From UBA2883 sp050873965 (GTDB lineage: Bacteria > Cyanobacteriota > Vampirovibrionia > Gastranaerophilales > Gastranaerophilaceae), in contig JBNMJS010000001.1 in assembly GCA_050873965.1 (NCBI GenBank), positions 22,472 to 86,471 on the forward strand: a stretch of 64,000 nt of DNA, given 5' to 3'. This document shows positions 52,160 through 61,272 of the stretch, piece after piece. Numbering within the stretch: position 1 is the first letter of the stretch; every line of letters begins with the position of its first letter. The notes below the pieces were generated by a model. That model saw only the letters and a program-made list of their open reading frames with translations. It ran no database searches and was not told where the DNA came from. A program made the position numbers and the translations under genes.

Positions 52160-52649
52160 AAGAATTGTTGATATTATTATCGTTATTGGTTTATTATTAG
52201 TAATTTTTGTTGGTATTATCACAGCAAAACACATGCGTGCTACTGCTTCTAAGCAAATTGAAGCAACTTCTCAAATTGAATTTGATGTATTCTTGAGAAG
52301 TGTTACTTTATCAACAACAGAATGTCCTGTGAAAGTTGGTGATAAGACATTTATAAGTATTAGAAACGTTCCTTATAGTGATTTAGATGTTATAGGTGTT
52401 AAGTTTGAACCTAAAAGAATTGTATTGCCTGTAAAAGGACCAAAAGGTTATATAGTTGCAGTTGATGAAGGTCAATTTGATACTTATGATATTATTGTAA
52501 GAGTTAAAGATAAAGCACAAATTACAAAAGACGGTGCTGTAGTTGGTGGAAATAAAATCAAGATGGGGATGCCAATTACATTAGAGGGTAAAACATATAA
52601 ATTTACCGGTTCTGTTTCAGATATAAATATTTTAAATGAAGAGGATTAG
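52152..52649 (+). CDS. DUF4330-like membrane-anchored protein
   Basis: A 165-residue protein with one N-terminal membrane helix (about 5-25) and a beta-rich outer domain. It fits DUF4330, a family known mainly from cyanobacteria, of unknown function. I start at ATG 52152, 6 nt after GGAG (52142-52145); ATG 52149 would be only 3 nt away. The start overlaps the end of the heptose kinase gene and the O-antigen ligase gene follows after 8 bp. The operon context suggests a part in envelope polysaccharide assembly (inference). Confidence 0.78.
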   Translation: MNRRIVDIIIVIGLLLVIFVGIITAKHMRATASKQIEATSQIEFDVFLRSVTLSTTECPVKVGDKTFISIRNVPYSDLDVIGVKFEPKRIVLPVKGPKGYIVAVDEGQFDTYDIIVRVKDKAQITKDGAVVGGNKIKMGMPITLEGKTYKFTGSVSDINILNEED

Positions 52650-52657
52650 TATAATTT

Positions 52658-53980
52658 ATGTTAATAAATGATGTATTGAATTTTATTCATAAATACACAG
52701 ATAGTTTATATAAAAATAGTGTAATATTGAAAAATCTTGATAATGTGATATTAGGATTTATATTGTTGACTTTTATATTTGCAACTTTTATGAATTCTGA
52801 TATTATAGGTTATTTTGCATTATGTTCAGTTGTATTAACTGTGTTTAGAATAATTTTTACACCAAATGATAATTTTAAATGTGAAAAGTTTGAGTTATTT
52901 TTATTAGCATTTTTTATGTTGTGCTTGATTAGTGTTGCTGGTTCAACTCTTTTATATCTTAGTTTAAAAGGATTTTTAAAGACTTTTATTTATTTAAGTT
53001 TTTATTTATCTGTTGTACATCATTTAAAATATAATAGTAAAAATATTATTCCTATTTTAATTACGATTGCGTTGTGCGTGAGTGCTGAATCTTTTATAGG
53101 AATTACTCAAAGTTTTGGACAAGTTGATGAAATTTCAGGTTGGCAAGATATGTCAAACTTGAATCCAGAAGAGGTTATTACACGTGTATATGGAACATTG
53201 TTACCTTTAAATCCAAATCTATTAGGTGGTTATTTTGTATTATCAATTCCAGCTGTAATTGGGTTATGTGGATATTATCTTTATGCAAAGAGATATATTT
53301 TATCAATAATTTTTGCCGTGTTGTCATTGGTTTGTTGTTCTGTTTTATTTTTGACAGGTTGTAGAGGTTCTTATTTAGGACTTTTTGCAATATTAGCAAC
53401 ATTATTTGTTATTTCTTTAAAATTCTTTTGGAATAAATATAAGAAATTATATATGACAGTATCGGCAGCGATTGTTGCATTTGGAACATTTGCAATTGTG
53501 GCAGTTACTCCATTAAGAATGAGAGTTATATCTATATTTGCAATGCGTTCAGATAGTTCTAATTCTTTTAGATTTAATGTTTATAAAGCATCTATACAGA
53601 TGTTTAAAGATAATTGGTTGTTAGGGATTGGACAAGGTAATCAAAATTTTAGAGAAATATATGGATTGTATATGAAAACAGGTTTTGATGCGTTGAGTTC
53701 TTATAATATTTATTTAGAAACAGCAGTTGAAAGTGGTATATTTGCTTTAATTGCATTTCTTGGATTTTTATTTACTTTATTATTTGAAGCATTTAAATAT
53801 ATAAAAAATTCTGATAATTTAAAAAATATTATTTTTGTATCAATTCCAGTATTATCTATAATTGGTACAATGGTTCATGGTATGGTTGATACAGTATTTT
53901 TTAGACCACAAAATCAAATCGTATTTTGGACAATGATTGCAATTCTATCAAATAGATTGTATGTAAAAGAAGATATTTAA
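52658..53980 (+). CDS. O-antigen ligase/polymerase family protein
   Basis: A 440-residue polytopic protein with about 11-12 membrane helices. The long outer loop and the Wzy/WaaL motif zone (T-G-C-R-G-S-Y-L-G-L, then L-G-I-G-Q-G-N-Q-N-F) identify the family that transfers or polymerises O-antigen or similar glycans on the periplasmic side. Ligase and polymerase cannot be told apart by eye. It ends the heptose kinase-DUF4330 operon, which fits LPS decoration. Confidence 0.88.
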   Translation: MLINDVLNFIHKYTDSLYKNSVILKNLDNVILGFILLTFIFATFMNSDIIGYFALCSVVLTVFRIIFTPNDNFKCEKFELFLLAFFMLCLISVAGSTLLYLSLKGFLKTFIYLSFYLSVVHHLKYNSKNIIPILITIALCVSAESFIGITQSFGQVDEISGWQDMSNLNPEEVITRVYGTLLPLNPNLLGGYFVLSIPAVIGLCGYYLYAKRYILSIIFAVLSLVCCSVLFLTGCRGSYLGLFAILATLFVISLKFFWNKYKKLYMTVSAAIVAFGTFAIVAVTPLRMRVISIFAMRSDSSNSFRFNVYKASIQMFKDNWLLGIGQGNQNFREIYGLYMKTGFDALSSYNIYLETAVESGIFALIAFLGFLFTLLFEAFKYIKNSDNLKNIIFVSIPVLSIIGTMVHGMVDTVFFRPQNQIVFWTMIAILSNRLYVKEDI

Positions 53981-54031
53981 GTAATGTAGTAACAATATGT
54001 AAATACATTTTGTTATGTCGTTATTTTATGT

Positions 54032-54037
54032 TAAAAT
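54032..54037 (+). promoter_or_regulatory. Extended -10 (TGtTAAAAT) upstream of gatC
   Basis: TGT plus TAAAAT lies 20 nt before the gatC ATG. Unlike the leaderless genes, a ribosome binding site (CGGAG) follows. Confidence 0.5.
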
Positions 54038-54057
54038 TTGAAAAACGGAGTAAGAAA

Positions 54058-54339
54058 ATGATAACAGTAAAAGACGTAGAACACGTAGCAAAGTTAGCAA
54101 GATTAGAGTTAACTGAAGCTGAAAAAGAAAAATTCGCAACACAACTTGGTGATGTTTTGAAATATGTTGAGCAAATGAACGAAGTTGATACTTCATCTGT
54201 TGAACCAATGGCACACGCTGTAGATTTCGTGAACGTTATGAGAGATGATGTTGTTAAATATGAACAAACAAAAGAAGAACTGATGAAGAATGCTCCTGAT
54301 GAAGAGGATGGGTTCTTTAAAGTTCCAAAAATTAATTAA
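54058..54339 (+). CDS. gatC: Asp-tRNA(Asn)/Glu-tRNA(Gln) amidotransferase subunit C
   Basis: A 93-residue small subunit that stabilises the GatAB amidotransferase, which makes Gln-tRNA(Gln) or Asn-tRNA(Asn) indirectly. The family features are V-E-H-V-A-K-L-A-R-L near the start, E-V-D-T-S-S-V-E-P-M in the middle and D-G-F-F-K-V-P-K at the end. ATG 54058 follows CGGAG by 8 nt; an earlier in-frame start (54010) overlaps the promoter. gatA and gatB are not adjacent. A terminator follows. Confidence 0.93.
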   Translation: MITVKDVEHVAKLARLELTEAEKEKFATQLGDVLKYVEQMNEVDTSSVEPMAHAVDFVNVMRDDVVKYEQTKEELMKNAPDEEDGFFKVPKIN

Positions 54340-54350
54340 GTTTTTAAATC

Positions 54351-54372
54351 GGGGGACTTTTCCCCCATTTTT
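54351..54372 (+). terminator. Terminator after gatC
   Basis: GGGGGA, a 4-nt loop and TCCCCC form a stem that runs into ATTTTTT. Confidence 0.9.
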
Positions 54373-54399
54373 TGTATTATGCGTTTATAAGGGGAGTGT

Positions 54400-56007
54400 A
54401 TGACTAAGTTTATATTTATTACCGGTGGTGTTGTTAGTTCACTTGGTAAGGGAATTATTGGAGCATCTTTGGGTAGATTGTTACGTTCAAAGGGGTTTAG
54501 TGTAGCAATTCAGAAGTTTGACCCTTATATAAATGTCGATCCTGGAACAATGAGTCCATTCCAACATGGAGAAGTTTTTGTTACTGATGATGGTGCAGAA
54601 ACAGATTTAGATTTAGGACATTATGAACGTTTTATTGATGCTAATTTTAGTCAAATAAGTAATGTTACATCTGGTAGTGTTTATCAAACGGTTATAAAAA
54701 AAGAACGTCGTGGTGATTATTTAGGTGCAACAGTTCAAACTATTCCTCATATTACAAATGAGATAAAATCAAGAATATTTAAAGCACAAAAACATTTCCA
54801 AACTGATTTTCAAATTATTGAAATCGGAGGTACTATCGGTGATATTGAAAGTTTACCTTTTATTGAAGCGATAAGACAATTTAAAACAGAAATTGGTATA
54901 GGTAATGCTATAAATATTCATTGTACGTTGTTGCCATATTTGCCAACGTCAGGAGAGTTAAAAACAAAACCTTCTCAACATAGTGTAAATGTTTTAAGAA
55001 GTTATGGTTTGCAACCAGAAGTATTAGTTTGTAGAACTTCAAAACCTATTCCAAAGACAGAAAAAGAAAAATTAGCGTTATTCTGTTCTGTACCAAAGGA
55101 AGCAGTTATTGAATGCCGTGATATGAAAAGCATTTATGAAGTTCCATTAGCATTAGATGACCAGCATTTTGCGGAAGTTGTTTTAAAATTATTGCAAACA
55201 GATGATAGAGAAACAAATTTAGAGTCTTGGAAACAGTTAGTTGATAAAATTAAAAACCCTAAAAAAACAGTTAAAATCGCTATTGCTGGTAAATATACAA
55301 AATTGTCAGATGCTTATATTTCTGTTGTTGAATCTTTAAAACATGCAGGTTACAAAAATGATGCAAAAATAGAAATTAAATGGATAAATTCTGAAGACTG
55401 TAACGATTATAGTCATTGTAAATCGTTGTTTAAAGATGTACAAGGATTAGTTGTTCCAGGTGGATTTGGTGTTCGAGGTATTGAAGGCAAATTAAATGCA
55501 ATTAGATATGCTCGTGAAAACAATTTACCATTTTTAGGTTTATGCTTGGGTATGCAATGTGCAGTTATTGAATATGCTCGTAATGTAGTAGGGTTAAAAG
55601 GTGCTAATTCAAAAGAATTTGATGAGGGTGCTACATATCCTGTTATTGATTTAATGCTTGAACAGAAAAATGTAAAAGGGTATGGTGGTACAATGCGTTT
55701 AGGTGCTTATGATTGTATTATCAAAAAGGGTTCTGTTGCTGAAAAGGCTTATGGTGCAACAAAAATTTCTGAACGTCATAGACATAGATATGAAGTTAAT
55801 AATGAGTATTTAAAAAGAATTGAAGATGCTGGATTGGTATTTTCGGGCATGTCACCAGATGGTATGTTAGCTGAAATGGTAGAAATTCCTGAAAATGATT
55901 GGTTTGTTGCTTCTCAATTCCACCCTGAATTCAAATCAAGACCTGATAGACCACATCCATTGTTCTTAGGCTTGATTAATGCAGCAGTTAAAAGATTAGA
56001 AAAGTAG
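54400..56007 (+). CDS. pyrG: CTP synthase
   Basis: A 535-residue enzyme making CTP from UTP and glutamine. The N-terminal synthetase domain starts with the P-loop G-G-V-V-S-S-L-G-K-G. The C-terminal class I glutamine amidotransferase domain has Cys382 in G-L-C-L-G-M-Q and the His508/Glu510 pair in H-P-E. Length is typical. GGGGAG precedes the ATG. ilvC (13 bp) and the YhaM-like gene (9 bp) follow closely, suggesting an operon. Confidence 0.98.
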   Translation: MTKFIFITGGVVSSLGKGIIGASLGRLLRSKGFSVAIQKFDPYINVDPGTMSPFQHGEVFVTDDGAETDLDLGHYERFIDANFSQISNVTSGSVYQTVIKKERRGDYLGATVQTIPHITNEIKSRIFKAQKHFQTDFQIIEIGGTIGDIESLPFIEAIRQFKTEIGIGNAINIHCTLLPYLPTSGELKTKPSQHSVNVLRSYGLQPEVLVCRTSKPIPKTEKEKLALFCSVPKEAVIECRDMKSIYEVPLALDDQHFAEVVLKLLQTDDRETNLESWKQLVDKIKNPKKTVKIAIAGKYTKLSDAYISVVESLKHAGYKNDAKIEIKWINSEDCNDYSHCKSLFKDVQGLVVPGGFGVRGIEGKLNAIRYARENNLPFLGLCLGMQCAVIEYARNVVGLKGANSKEFDEGATYPVIDLMLEQKNVKGYGGTMRLGAYDCIIKKGSVAEKAYGATKISERHRHRYEVNNEYLKRIEDAGLVFSGMSPDGMLAEMVEIPENDWFVASQFHPEFKSRPDRPHPLFLGLINAAVKRLEK

Positions 56008-56020
56008 TGAGGTTTTAATA

Positions 56021-57046
56021 ATGAAACAGCTTGAAATTTATTTAGATAAAGATATTGATACAGAATTGATTAAATCAAAAAAAATCGCAGTTATTGGCTT
56101 TGGTTCACAAGGTTATGGTCAATCTATGAATTTGAAAGATTCTGGATGTGACATTGTTTTAGGATTACGTCTAGGTGGACAATCTGATACAAAAGCTAAA
56201 GATTATGGTTTTAGAACAATGTCTATTGAAGATGCAGTTAAATATGCTGATATTGTTCAAATTCTTATTCCTGATGAAATTCAAGCACAAGTATATGAAA
56301 AACAAATTAAACCATATATGAGAGCAGGACAATATTTAATGTTTTCACATGGTTTCAATATTCATTTTAAGAAAATTGTTCCACCTGCTGATATTAACGT
56401 AATTATGGTAGCACCAAAAGGTCCTGGACATACAGTACGTAGTGAATATCAACAAGGTAAAGGTGTACCTTGTTTGGTTGCAGTTGAACAAAATCCATCT
56501 GGAGATGCTTTAGATGTTGCGCTTTCTTACGCATCTGCTATTGGTGCTGGTAGAGCAGGTATTTTGGAAACTAACTTTAGAGAAGAAACTGAAACCGATT
56601 TGTTTGGTGAACAAACTGTAATTTGTGGTGGTGTTGCTGCTTTGATTAAAGCTGGTTTTGATGTTTTGGTGTCTGCTGGTTATTCTCCATATATGGCTTA
56701 TTTAGAAGTTTGTCACGAAATGAAGTTGATTGTTGATTTGATAAATCAAGGTGGTTTAAATGATATGAGATATTCAATTTCAAATACTGCTGAATATGGT
56801 GATATGACAAGAGGTCCTAGATTGATTGATGATAGCGTTAAAGATGAAATGAAACGTATTTTAAAAGATATTCAATCAGGTGCTTTTGCCGATGAATTCT
56901 TGAACGAAATAAATGGCGATAGAAGTTTATTCAATGCATTGCGTGCTGACAATCAAAATCATTTGATGGAAAAAGTGGGTGCAGAAATTCGTTCTAAATT
57001 TATTTGGAATCGAGATAATAGAATTATTGATAGAACACGTAATTAG
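56021..57046 (+). CDS. ilvC: Ketol-acid reductoisomerase (NADP+)
   Basis: A 341-residue class I enzyme of valine/isoleucine/leucine synthesis. The N-terminal Rossmann domain has G-F-G-S-Q-G-Y-G (about 26-33). The knotted helical C-terminal domain has the metal-binding residues in D-L-F-G-E-Q and E-V-C-H-E-M-K. GAGG precedes the ATG by 7-8 nt. Other ilv genes are not in the window; the placement between pyrG and a nuclease gene is unusual. Confidence 0.97.
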   Translation: MKQLEIYLDKDIDTELIKSKKIAVIGFGSQGYGQSMNLKDSGCDIVLGLRLGGQSDTKAKDYGFRTMSIEDAVKYADIVQILIPDEIQAQVYEKQIKPYMRAGQYLMFSHGFNIHFKKIVPPADINVIMVAPKGPGHTVRSEYQQGKGVPCLVAVEQNPSGDALDVALSYASAIGAGRAGILETNFREETETDLFGEQTVICGGVAALIKAGFDVLVSAGYSPYMAYLEVCHEMKLIVDLINQGGLNDMRYSISNTAEYGDMTRGPRLIDDSVKDEMKRILKDIQSGAFADEFLNEINGDRSLFNALRADNQNHLMEKVGAEIRSKFIWNRDNRIIDRTRN

Positions 57047-57055
57047 GAGATATAG

Positions 57056-57883
57056 ATGTTTAGTACAACAGTTATATATGAAGTATTATCTTATAGCGTT
57101 GGCGATACAAAAGCCGGTACAAAAATGGGTAAACTTCAATTAAAGAATACAGAAGATAGCACAACTTTAAATTGTATTTTATGGGAAGAAACTATAAATA
57201 GATTAGACGTAAAATTATTTAGAGTTGGTAATCTTGTTAGAATTGTTTCAGCAACTTTTAATGAACGTTTTAATAATTGTTTAATTTCTTCATTAGAATT
57301 GATAAAAGAAGCAAAAATGGGTTTATCAGAAGATGAACGTGAAGAAACTTATTCAAAAATTATTGATAATTTAAAACTGATTAAAGATGACAAATTAAGA
57401 AATTTTGTTATTGATTATTTTGAAAAACATTCTGAAAAAATAAAATTATCACCTGCTGCAAAAACAATGCATCATAACTTTATGGGTGGTTTATTGGTTC
57501 ATACCTTAGAATGTATTGAATTGGCAAAGAGTGTTATGAATTCATTATATCAAGATATAAATCCTGATTTTGCGATTGCTGCTTGTGCATTGCATGATAT
57601 TGGTAAAATTTATGAATATACAATTGATTCAGAAAATGGCTTGATAGATTATGATGATGCGTTTAAAAAAGAATGGTTTACACACTCACAATATGCATAT
57701 TCATTATGTATGACGAATGGTTTTAAAGAAGTTGCTAAAATGATTGCGGCTCATCATGGACGTATTGAATGGGGTGCTATTTTAGATTTAAATGAAAAAG
57801 ATTTAGAGCCTTATGTTTATTTTGTTCATCACGTTGATGATTTATCAGCGAAATTTGGCAAAATAAGTGCTGGAATGTTGTAG
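57056..57883 (+). CDS. YhaM-like 3'-5' exoribonuclease (OB fold + HD domain)
   Basis: A 275-residue protein with an N-terminal OB-type nucleic acid-binding domain (about 1-85) and an HD metal-dependent phosphohydrolase domain. Metal ligands lie in M-H-H-N-F-M-G-G-L-L-V-H, A-L-H-D-I-G-K (the HD pair) and A-A-H-H-G. This is the layout of YhaM/CBF1 exonucleases, which trim RNA or single-stranded DNA ends. GGAG precedes the ATG by 5 nt and ilvC ends 9 bp upstream. It is shorter than B. subtilis YhaM (314). Confidence 0.85.
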   Translation: MFSTTVIYEVLSYSVGDTKAGTKMGKLQLKNTEDSTTLNCILWEETINRLDVKLFRVGNLVRIVSATFNERFNNCLISSLELIKEAKMGLSEDEREETYSKIIDNLKLIKDDKLRNFVIDYFEKHSEKIKLSPAAKTMHHNFMGGLLVHTLECIELAKSVMNSLYQDINPDFAIAACALHDIGKIYEYTIDSENGLIDYDDAFKKEWFTHSQYAYSLCMTNGFKEVAKMIAAHHGRIEWGAILDLNEKDLEPYVYFVHHVDDLSAKFGKISAGML

Positions 57884-57931
57884 TTTTTTTGTTTTTGATA
57901 TAATGAGAACATTATTCAAAGGAGTAAAGAA

Positions 57932-58870
57932 GTGAAAGTAAGTGTAAAAGTTCCTGCCACATCAGCAAATATCGGACCTGGTTTCGATTGTTTGGGAATG
58001 GCATTACCTATATATAATATTGTTACTATTGATGAAACTGTTCTTCCAGGAACAGGTGTTGAAATCAATATTTTATCAGAAGAAGAAAATGTTGATAATT
58101 TGATTATAGACCATATCCCTAGAGATGAAAATAGTGTTGTATATAAGGCTGTCGAACTTTTATATAATTCAATTGGTCAAACTCCATCTGAATTGAAGAT
58201 AAATATTCAAACATCAATCCCTGTTACTAGAGGATTGGGAAGTTCAGCTGCTGTAATTGTTGGGGCATTAGTTGCTGCTAACAAATTATTAGGAGAACCT
58301 GCTGATGAGTCTGCACTACTTTCTATTGCAACAGAAATAGAAGGTCACCCAGATAATGTTACACCTGCTATTGTTGGTGGACTTGTTATGTCTTCATTAG
58401 AAAATGATGGCAGTATTGTTTATAGAAAATTAGATTGGCCTGATGATTGGGCTATTACAGTTTGTATTCCTGATGTTGAATTAGCAACTGAAATTTCTCG
58501 TTCAGTTATTCCTAAGGAAGTTCCTTTAGAAGATGCTATTTTTAACCTAAAAAGAATGGGTATGTTTGTTAATGCTGTTAATAAACATGATTCTGATTTG
58601 ATGAAATTAGCGTTAACTGATAGATTACATCAACCTTATCGTGCGAAATTGGTTCCTGGTTTAAAAGAATTGACAGAAGCATTTAAACATGAAGAAGATG
58701 TTCTAGGTTGTGTTTTGAGTGGTGCTGGTTCATCAATGTTAATTATTTCTAAAAATAATATTGTTGAAAAAGTTACATCTACAACTTTAGAAATTATGGA
58801 AAATCTAAATGTTAAGGCTGATGTTCGTAATTTAAAAATTGAACAAAACGGTGCAACTATTATTGAATAA
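57932..58870 (+). CDS. thrB: Homoserine kinase
   Basis: A 312-residue GHMP kinase that phosphorylates homoserine for threonine synthesis. It has the N-terminal V-P-A-T-S-A-N-I-G-P-G-F-D substrate segment, the ATP loop R-G-L-G-S-S-A-A, E-G-H-P-D-N-V-T-P-A and the C-terminal G-A-G-S-S-M motif. The start is GTG 57932 with AAAGGAG 8 nt upstream. A TATAAT box at 57899-57904 suggests its own promoter in the 48-bp gap. It converges on the TolC-like gene with 5 bp between them. Confidence 0.95.
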   Translation: MKVSVKVPATSANIGPGFDCLGMALPIYNIVTIDETVLPGTGVEINILSEEENVDNLIIDHIPRDENSVVYKAVELLYNSIGQTPSELKINIQTSIPVTRGLGSSAAVIVGALVAANKLLGEPADESALLSIATEIEGHPDNVTPAIVGGLVMSSLENDGSIVYRKLDWPDDWAITVCIPDVELATEISRSVIPKEVPLEDAIFNLKRMGMFVNAVNKHDSDLMKLALTDRLHQPYRAKLVPGLKELTEAFKHEEDVLGCVLSGAGSSMLIISKNNIVEKVTSTTLEIMENLNVKADVRNLKIEQNGATIIE

Positions 58871-58875
58871 TTTTA

Positions 58876-60435
58876 TTATTCTTTGTGATGATGCTTATTG
58901 CAATCCATTATATTGTTAAAGTTATTGATGATGTCTTCATCATGATATTTTAGTGCGTGTTCTGTTCTGTCGTGTAAGTCTATCAAGTGATAGTGCATTG
59001 ATATTTCCAAATCTATTAGTGCAATGTTGTATCTGTATAGTGAATTTACGTATTCTGTTAGTGCATCGTAGTATGAAATTCTTGCATTCTGTAATTCTAA
59101 TTGATTCATTTTATTAGATTTGTAATCATTTATTGTAAGTTTAAGGTTATCAGATGCATTTTCTAATCTTTTTTGCGCAATTGGTATTTCTGCTTCTGTT
59201 TTATCGACATTGTTTAAGGCTTTTTGAACTTGGAAATATAAATCTTTTTTAAATTTATCAATTTCTGTATCTGCAAGGTTTATTTGTGCCGAAGCACCTT
59301 TAAGCTCATATCTTAATTCTTGTGCATTTAGTGATGAGGTTAAATTTACACCTATTGCTAAATCGTTATTTGTATAGTGGTTGGTATTTACAAGATTGTA
59401 ACCGACATCAGCATTGAGTTCTGGATAATATGAACGTTTAACAACTAATAGGGCTTGCTCCATTGCTTTTTTTGTAGAGATAAGTACTTGCAAATCTGGA
59501 CTATTTTCATACGCAATTTGAATAGCATTATCAAAATTGAAATGTGCGTGTTGCAGGATTGTGTCATCTTTATTTATTTTTGCTGTAAATGGAGTCTTTT
59601 TTACATTAGACACAAATTTATAACAATTGTTTTTGTTTGTATATTCATTATTATATGTCTGAGTTTCGCTGATTTTATAGTTTGGAGCATTTAGTAAATA
59701 CATAGAATTGTTTAAGTCAGCTTTTGCATTTTTTGCAATTGTTTCAGCTTCAATGATTTTTTCTTCTATTTTATATTGCTCAGTTTCAGCGTTTATTAAA
59801 TCTGTTCTATTTTTTTTATTTGTTTTGATTTGTTCTTTTATTTCAGAAATAATTTGTTTATTTATTTCTGAATTTGTTTTTTCTGCTTGCAGTAGTGATA
59901 ATGTGTTTAAATAATTATAATATTTTGTTTTTATATCAAAAACGGTTGTACAAACACTATCCATAAATTGGTATTCAGCACCGATTTTGTAAAATTCTTC
60001 CATTTTTATTTTTGCACTAGTTCTACCAAAGTCCCATATCATTTTATTTAAAGATACGCCTACACTTGGTAGTTCTCGGTATATGGAGTAGTATTGAGTA
60101 TGACTTGAATTATTTTGTTGACCGTATCCAACGCCAGCATTAAGTGTTGGAAAATATGCAGACTTTGCGACACCAACATTGCTTTTTGCAATATCAAGAT
60201 GATATTTGTATAATTTTATTATTGGACTATTTTTTAATCCAATAGAAATACAGTCTTGTATAGTTATAATTGTACCATCTTTGATTTCTTTTGGTGGTTT
60301 AGAACCGTGATGACAACAGCAACAATCACAATGCGAAGTATTATCTTCTTCAATAGCATACGCTGAAGAAAAATTAACACAAAATATTATAGATAATATT
60401 ATGATAGTTTTTGTTGTATCTAATAATCTGTTCAT
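58876..60435 (-). CDS. TolC-family outer membrane efflux protein with Cys/His-rich ends
   Basis: A 519-residue outer membrane factor. A signal peptide (about 1-27, ending A-Y-A) is followed by two repeated halves, each with long coiled helices and beta-barrel strands (for example S-K-S-A-Y-F-P-T-L-N-A and K-R-S-Y-Y-P-E-L-N-A), as in TolC/CusC. Unusual are a cluster H-C-D-C-C-C-C-H-H at 35-43 right after the signal peptide and a His-rich C-terminal tail (H-Y-H, final H-H-H). These suggest metal binding, possibly metal efflux. The response regulator gene 13 bp upstream is probably cotranscribed. No inner-membrane pump or adaptor gene is adjacent. Confidence 0.87.
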   Translation of the reverse strand: MNRLLDTTKTIIILSIIFCVNFSSAYAIEEDNTSHCDCCCCHHGSKPPKEIKDGTIITIQDCISIGLKNSPIIKLYKYHLDIAKSNVGVAKSAYFPTLNAGVGYGQQNNSSHTQYYSIYRELPSVGVSLNKMIWDFGRTSAKIKMEEFYKIGAEYQFMDSVCTTVFDIKTKYYNYLNTLSLLQAEKTNSEINKQIISEIKEQIKTNKKNRTDLINAETEQYKIEEKIIEAETIAKNAKADLNNSMYLLNAPNYKISETQTYNNEYTNKNNCYKFVSNVKKTPFTAKINKDDTILQHAHFNFDNAIQIAYENSPDLQVLISTKKAMEQALLVVKRSYYPELNADVGYNLVNTNHYTNNDLAIGVNLTSSLNAQELRYELKGASAQINLADTEIDKFKKDLYFQVQKALNNVDKTEAEIPIAQKRLENASDNLKLTINDYKSNKMNQLELQNARISYYDALTEYVNSLYRYNIALIDLEISMHYHLIDLHDRTEHALKYHDEDIINNFNNIMDCNKHHHKE

Positions 60436-60448
60436 AGATTAAATGATT

Positions 60449-61123
60449 TTATACAAGACCTTCCTTAACTGCTTTAACAGCTGCTTGTACTCTATCATTA
60501 ACACACATTTTTTGCAATATTGAACAAACGTGGGCTTTTGCTGTATGAACACTAACAATAAGTTCTTTTGCAATTTCTGTATTGCTTTTACCTGCTACTA
60601 GATGTTTTAATACTTCATATTCTCTTTCTGTTAATGGTATTTTATTTTCATTATTGCCGTGTTCGTTTAGAAGTTTAAAGTTTTCTTGTTTAGGGAATGA
60701 ACGTAATACTCTTTCACCTATTTCAGCATCAAGCCAACAAGCACCACTATTTATATCTCTAATTACATCTGCAAGTTTTGTAGGATCAATATCTTTTAGG
60801 CAATATCCAGTTGCACCTGCACTAAGAGTTGCAATTACTTCTTCATCTCTATCGTGAGATGTTAATGCGATTATTTTTATGTCTTTATATTTTTCACAAA
60901 TTTTTTCGATGGCTTCGATACCATTCATTCCTGGTAAACCTAAGTCCATAAGAACAACATTGGGGTGATATCGTTCTATTAGTTTTATACCATCTATTGC
61001 ATTATCACTTTCAGCAACAACTTGAATGTCGTTGTTTTCATTTAAGGCACATCGTAGCCCAACTCTTGTGAGTTTAAAGTCTTCTACAATAATAACTGAA
61101 ATTTCTTTTGTTGTTACTGGCAT
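60449..61123 (-). CDS. NarL/LuxR-family response regulator
   Basis: A 224-residue regulator with an N-terminal receiver (E14-D15, phosphorylation Asp60 in L-M-D-L-G-L-P, Lys110 region) and a C-terminal LuxR-type helix-turn-helix (L-T-E-R-E-Y-E-V-L ... T-A-K-A-H-V, about 160-215). AAGGAG precedes the ATG. No kinase gene is adjacent. It is the first gene of a minus-strand pair with the TolC-like gene, so it may control that efflux gene. Divergent from crcB with a 149-bp gap. Confidence 0.93.
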   Translation of the reverse strand: MPVTTKEISVIIVEDFKLTRVGLRCALNENNDIQVVAESDNAIDGIKLIERYHPNVVLMDLGLPGMNGIEAIEKICEKYKDIKIIALTSHDRDEEVIATLSAGATGYCLKDIDPTKLADVIRDINSGACWLDAEIGERVLRSFPKQENFKLLNEHGNNENKIPLTEREYEVLKHLVAGKSNTEIAKELIVSVHTAKAHVCSILQKMCVNDRVQAAVKAVKEGLV

Positions 61124-61260
61124 ATTGTTCTCCTTTTGTTTATCATTATATCTATTTAATGACAGACAAAATTGAGAGTATATTACCCAACAGGGTAGTT
61201 GTTGGCTTTTATTTTAACTATTTAGGATTATAATTTTTTTGTTTAAATATATAATCGTGC

Positions 61261-61266
61261 TATAAT
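61261..61266 (+). promoter_or_regulatory. Extended -10 (TGcTATAAT) for leaderless crcB mRNA
   Basis: TGC plus consensus TATAAT ends 6 nt before ATG 61273 and there is no ribosome binding site. This leaves no room for a fluoride riboswitch. Confidence 0.6.
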
Positions 61267-61272
61267 TTCTTT

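Noticed and set aside
61124..61272. Fluoride riboswitch upstream of crcB
   Set aside because: The consensus aptamer sequence is not visible and the extended -10 box lies 6 nt before the start codon.
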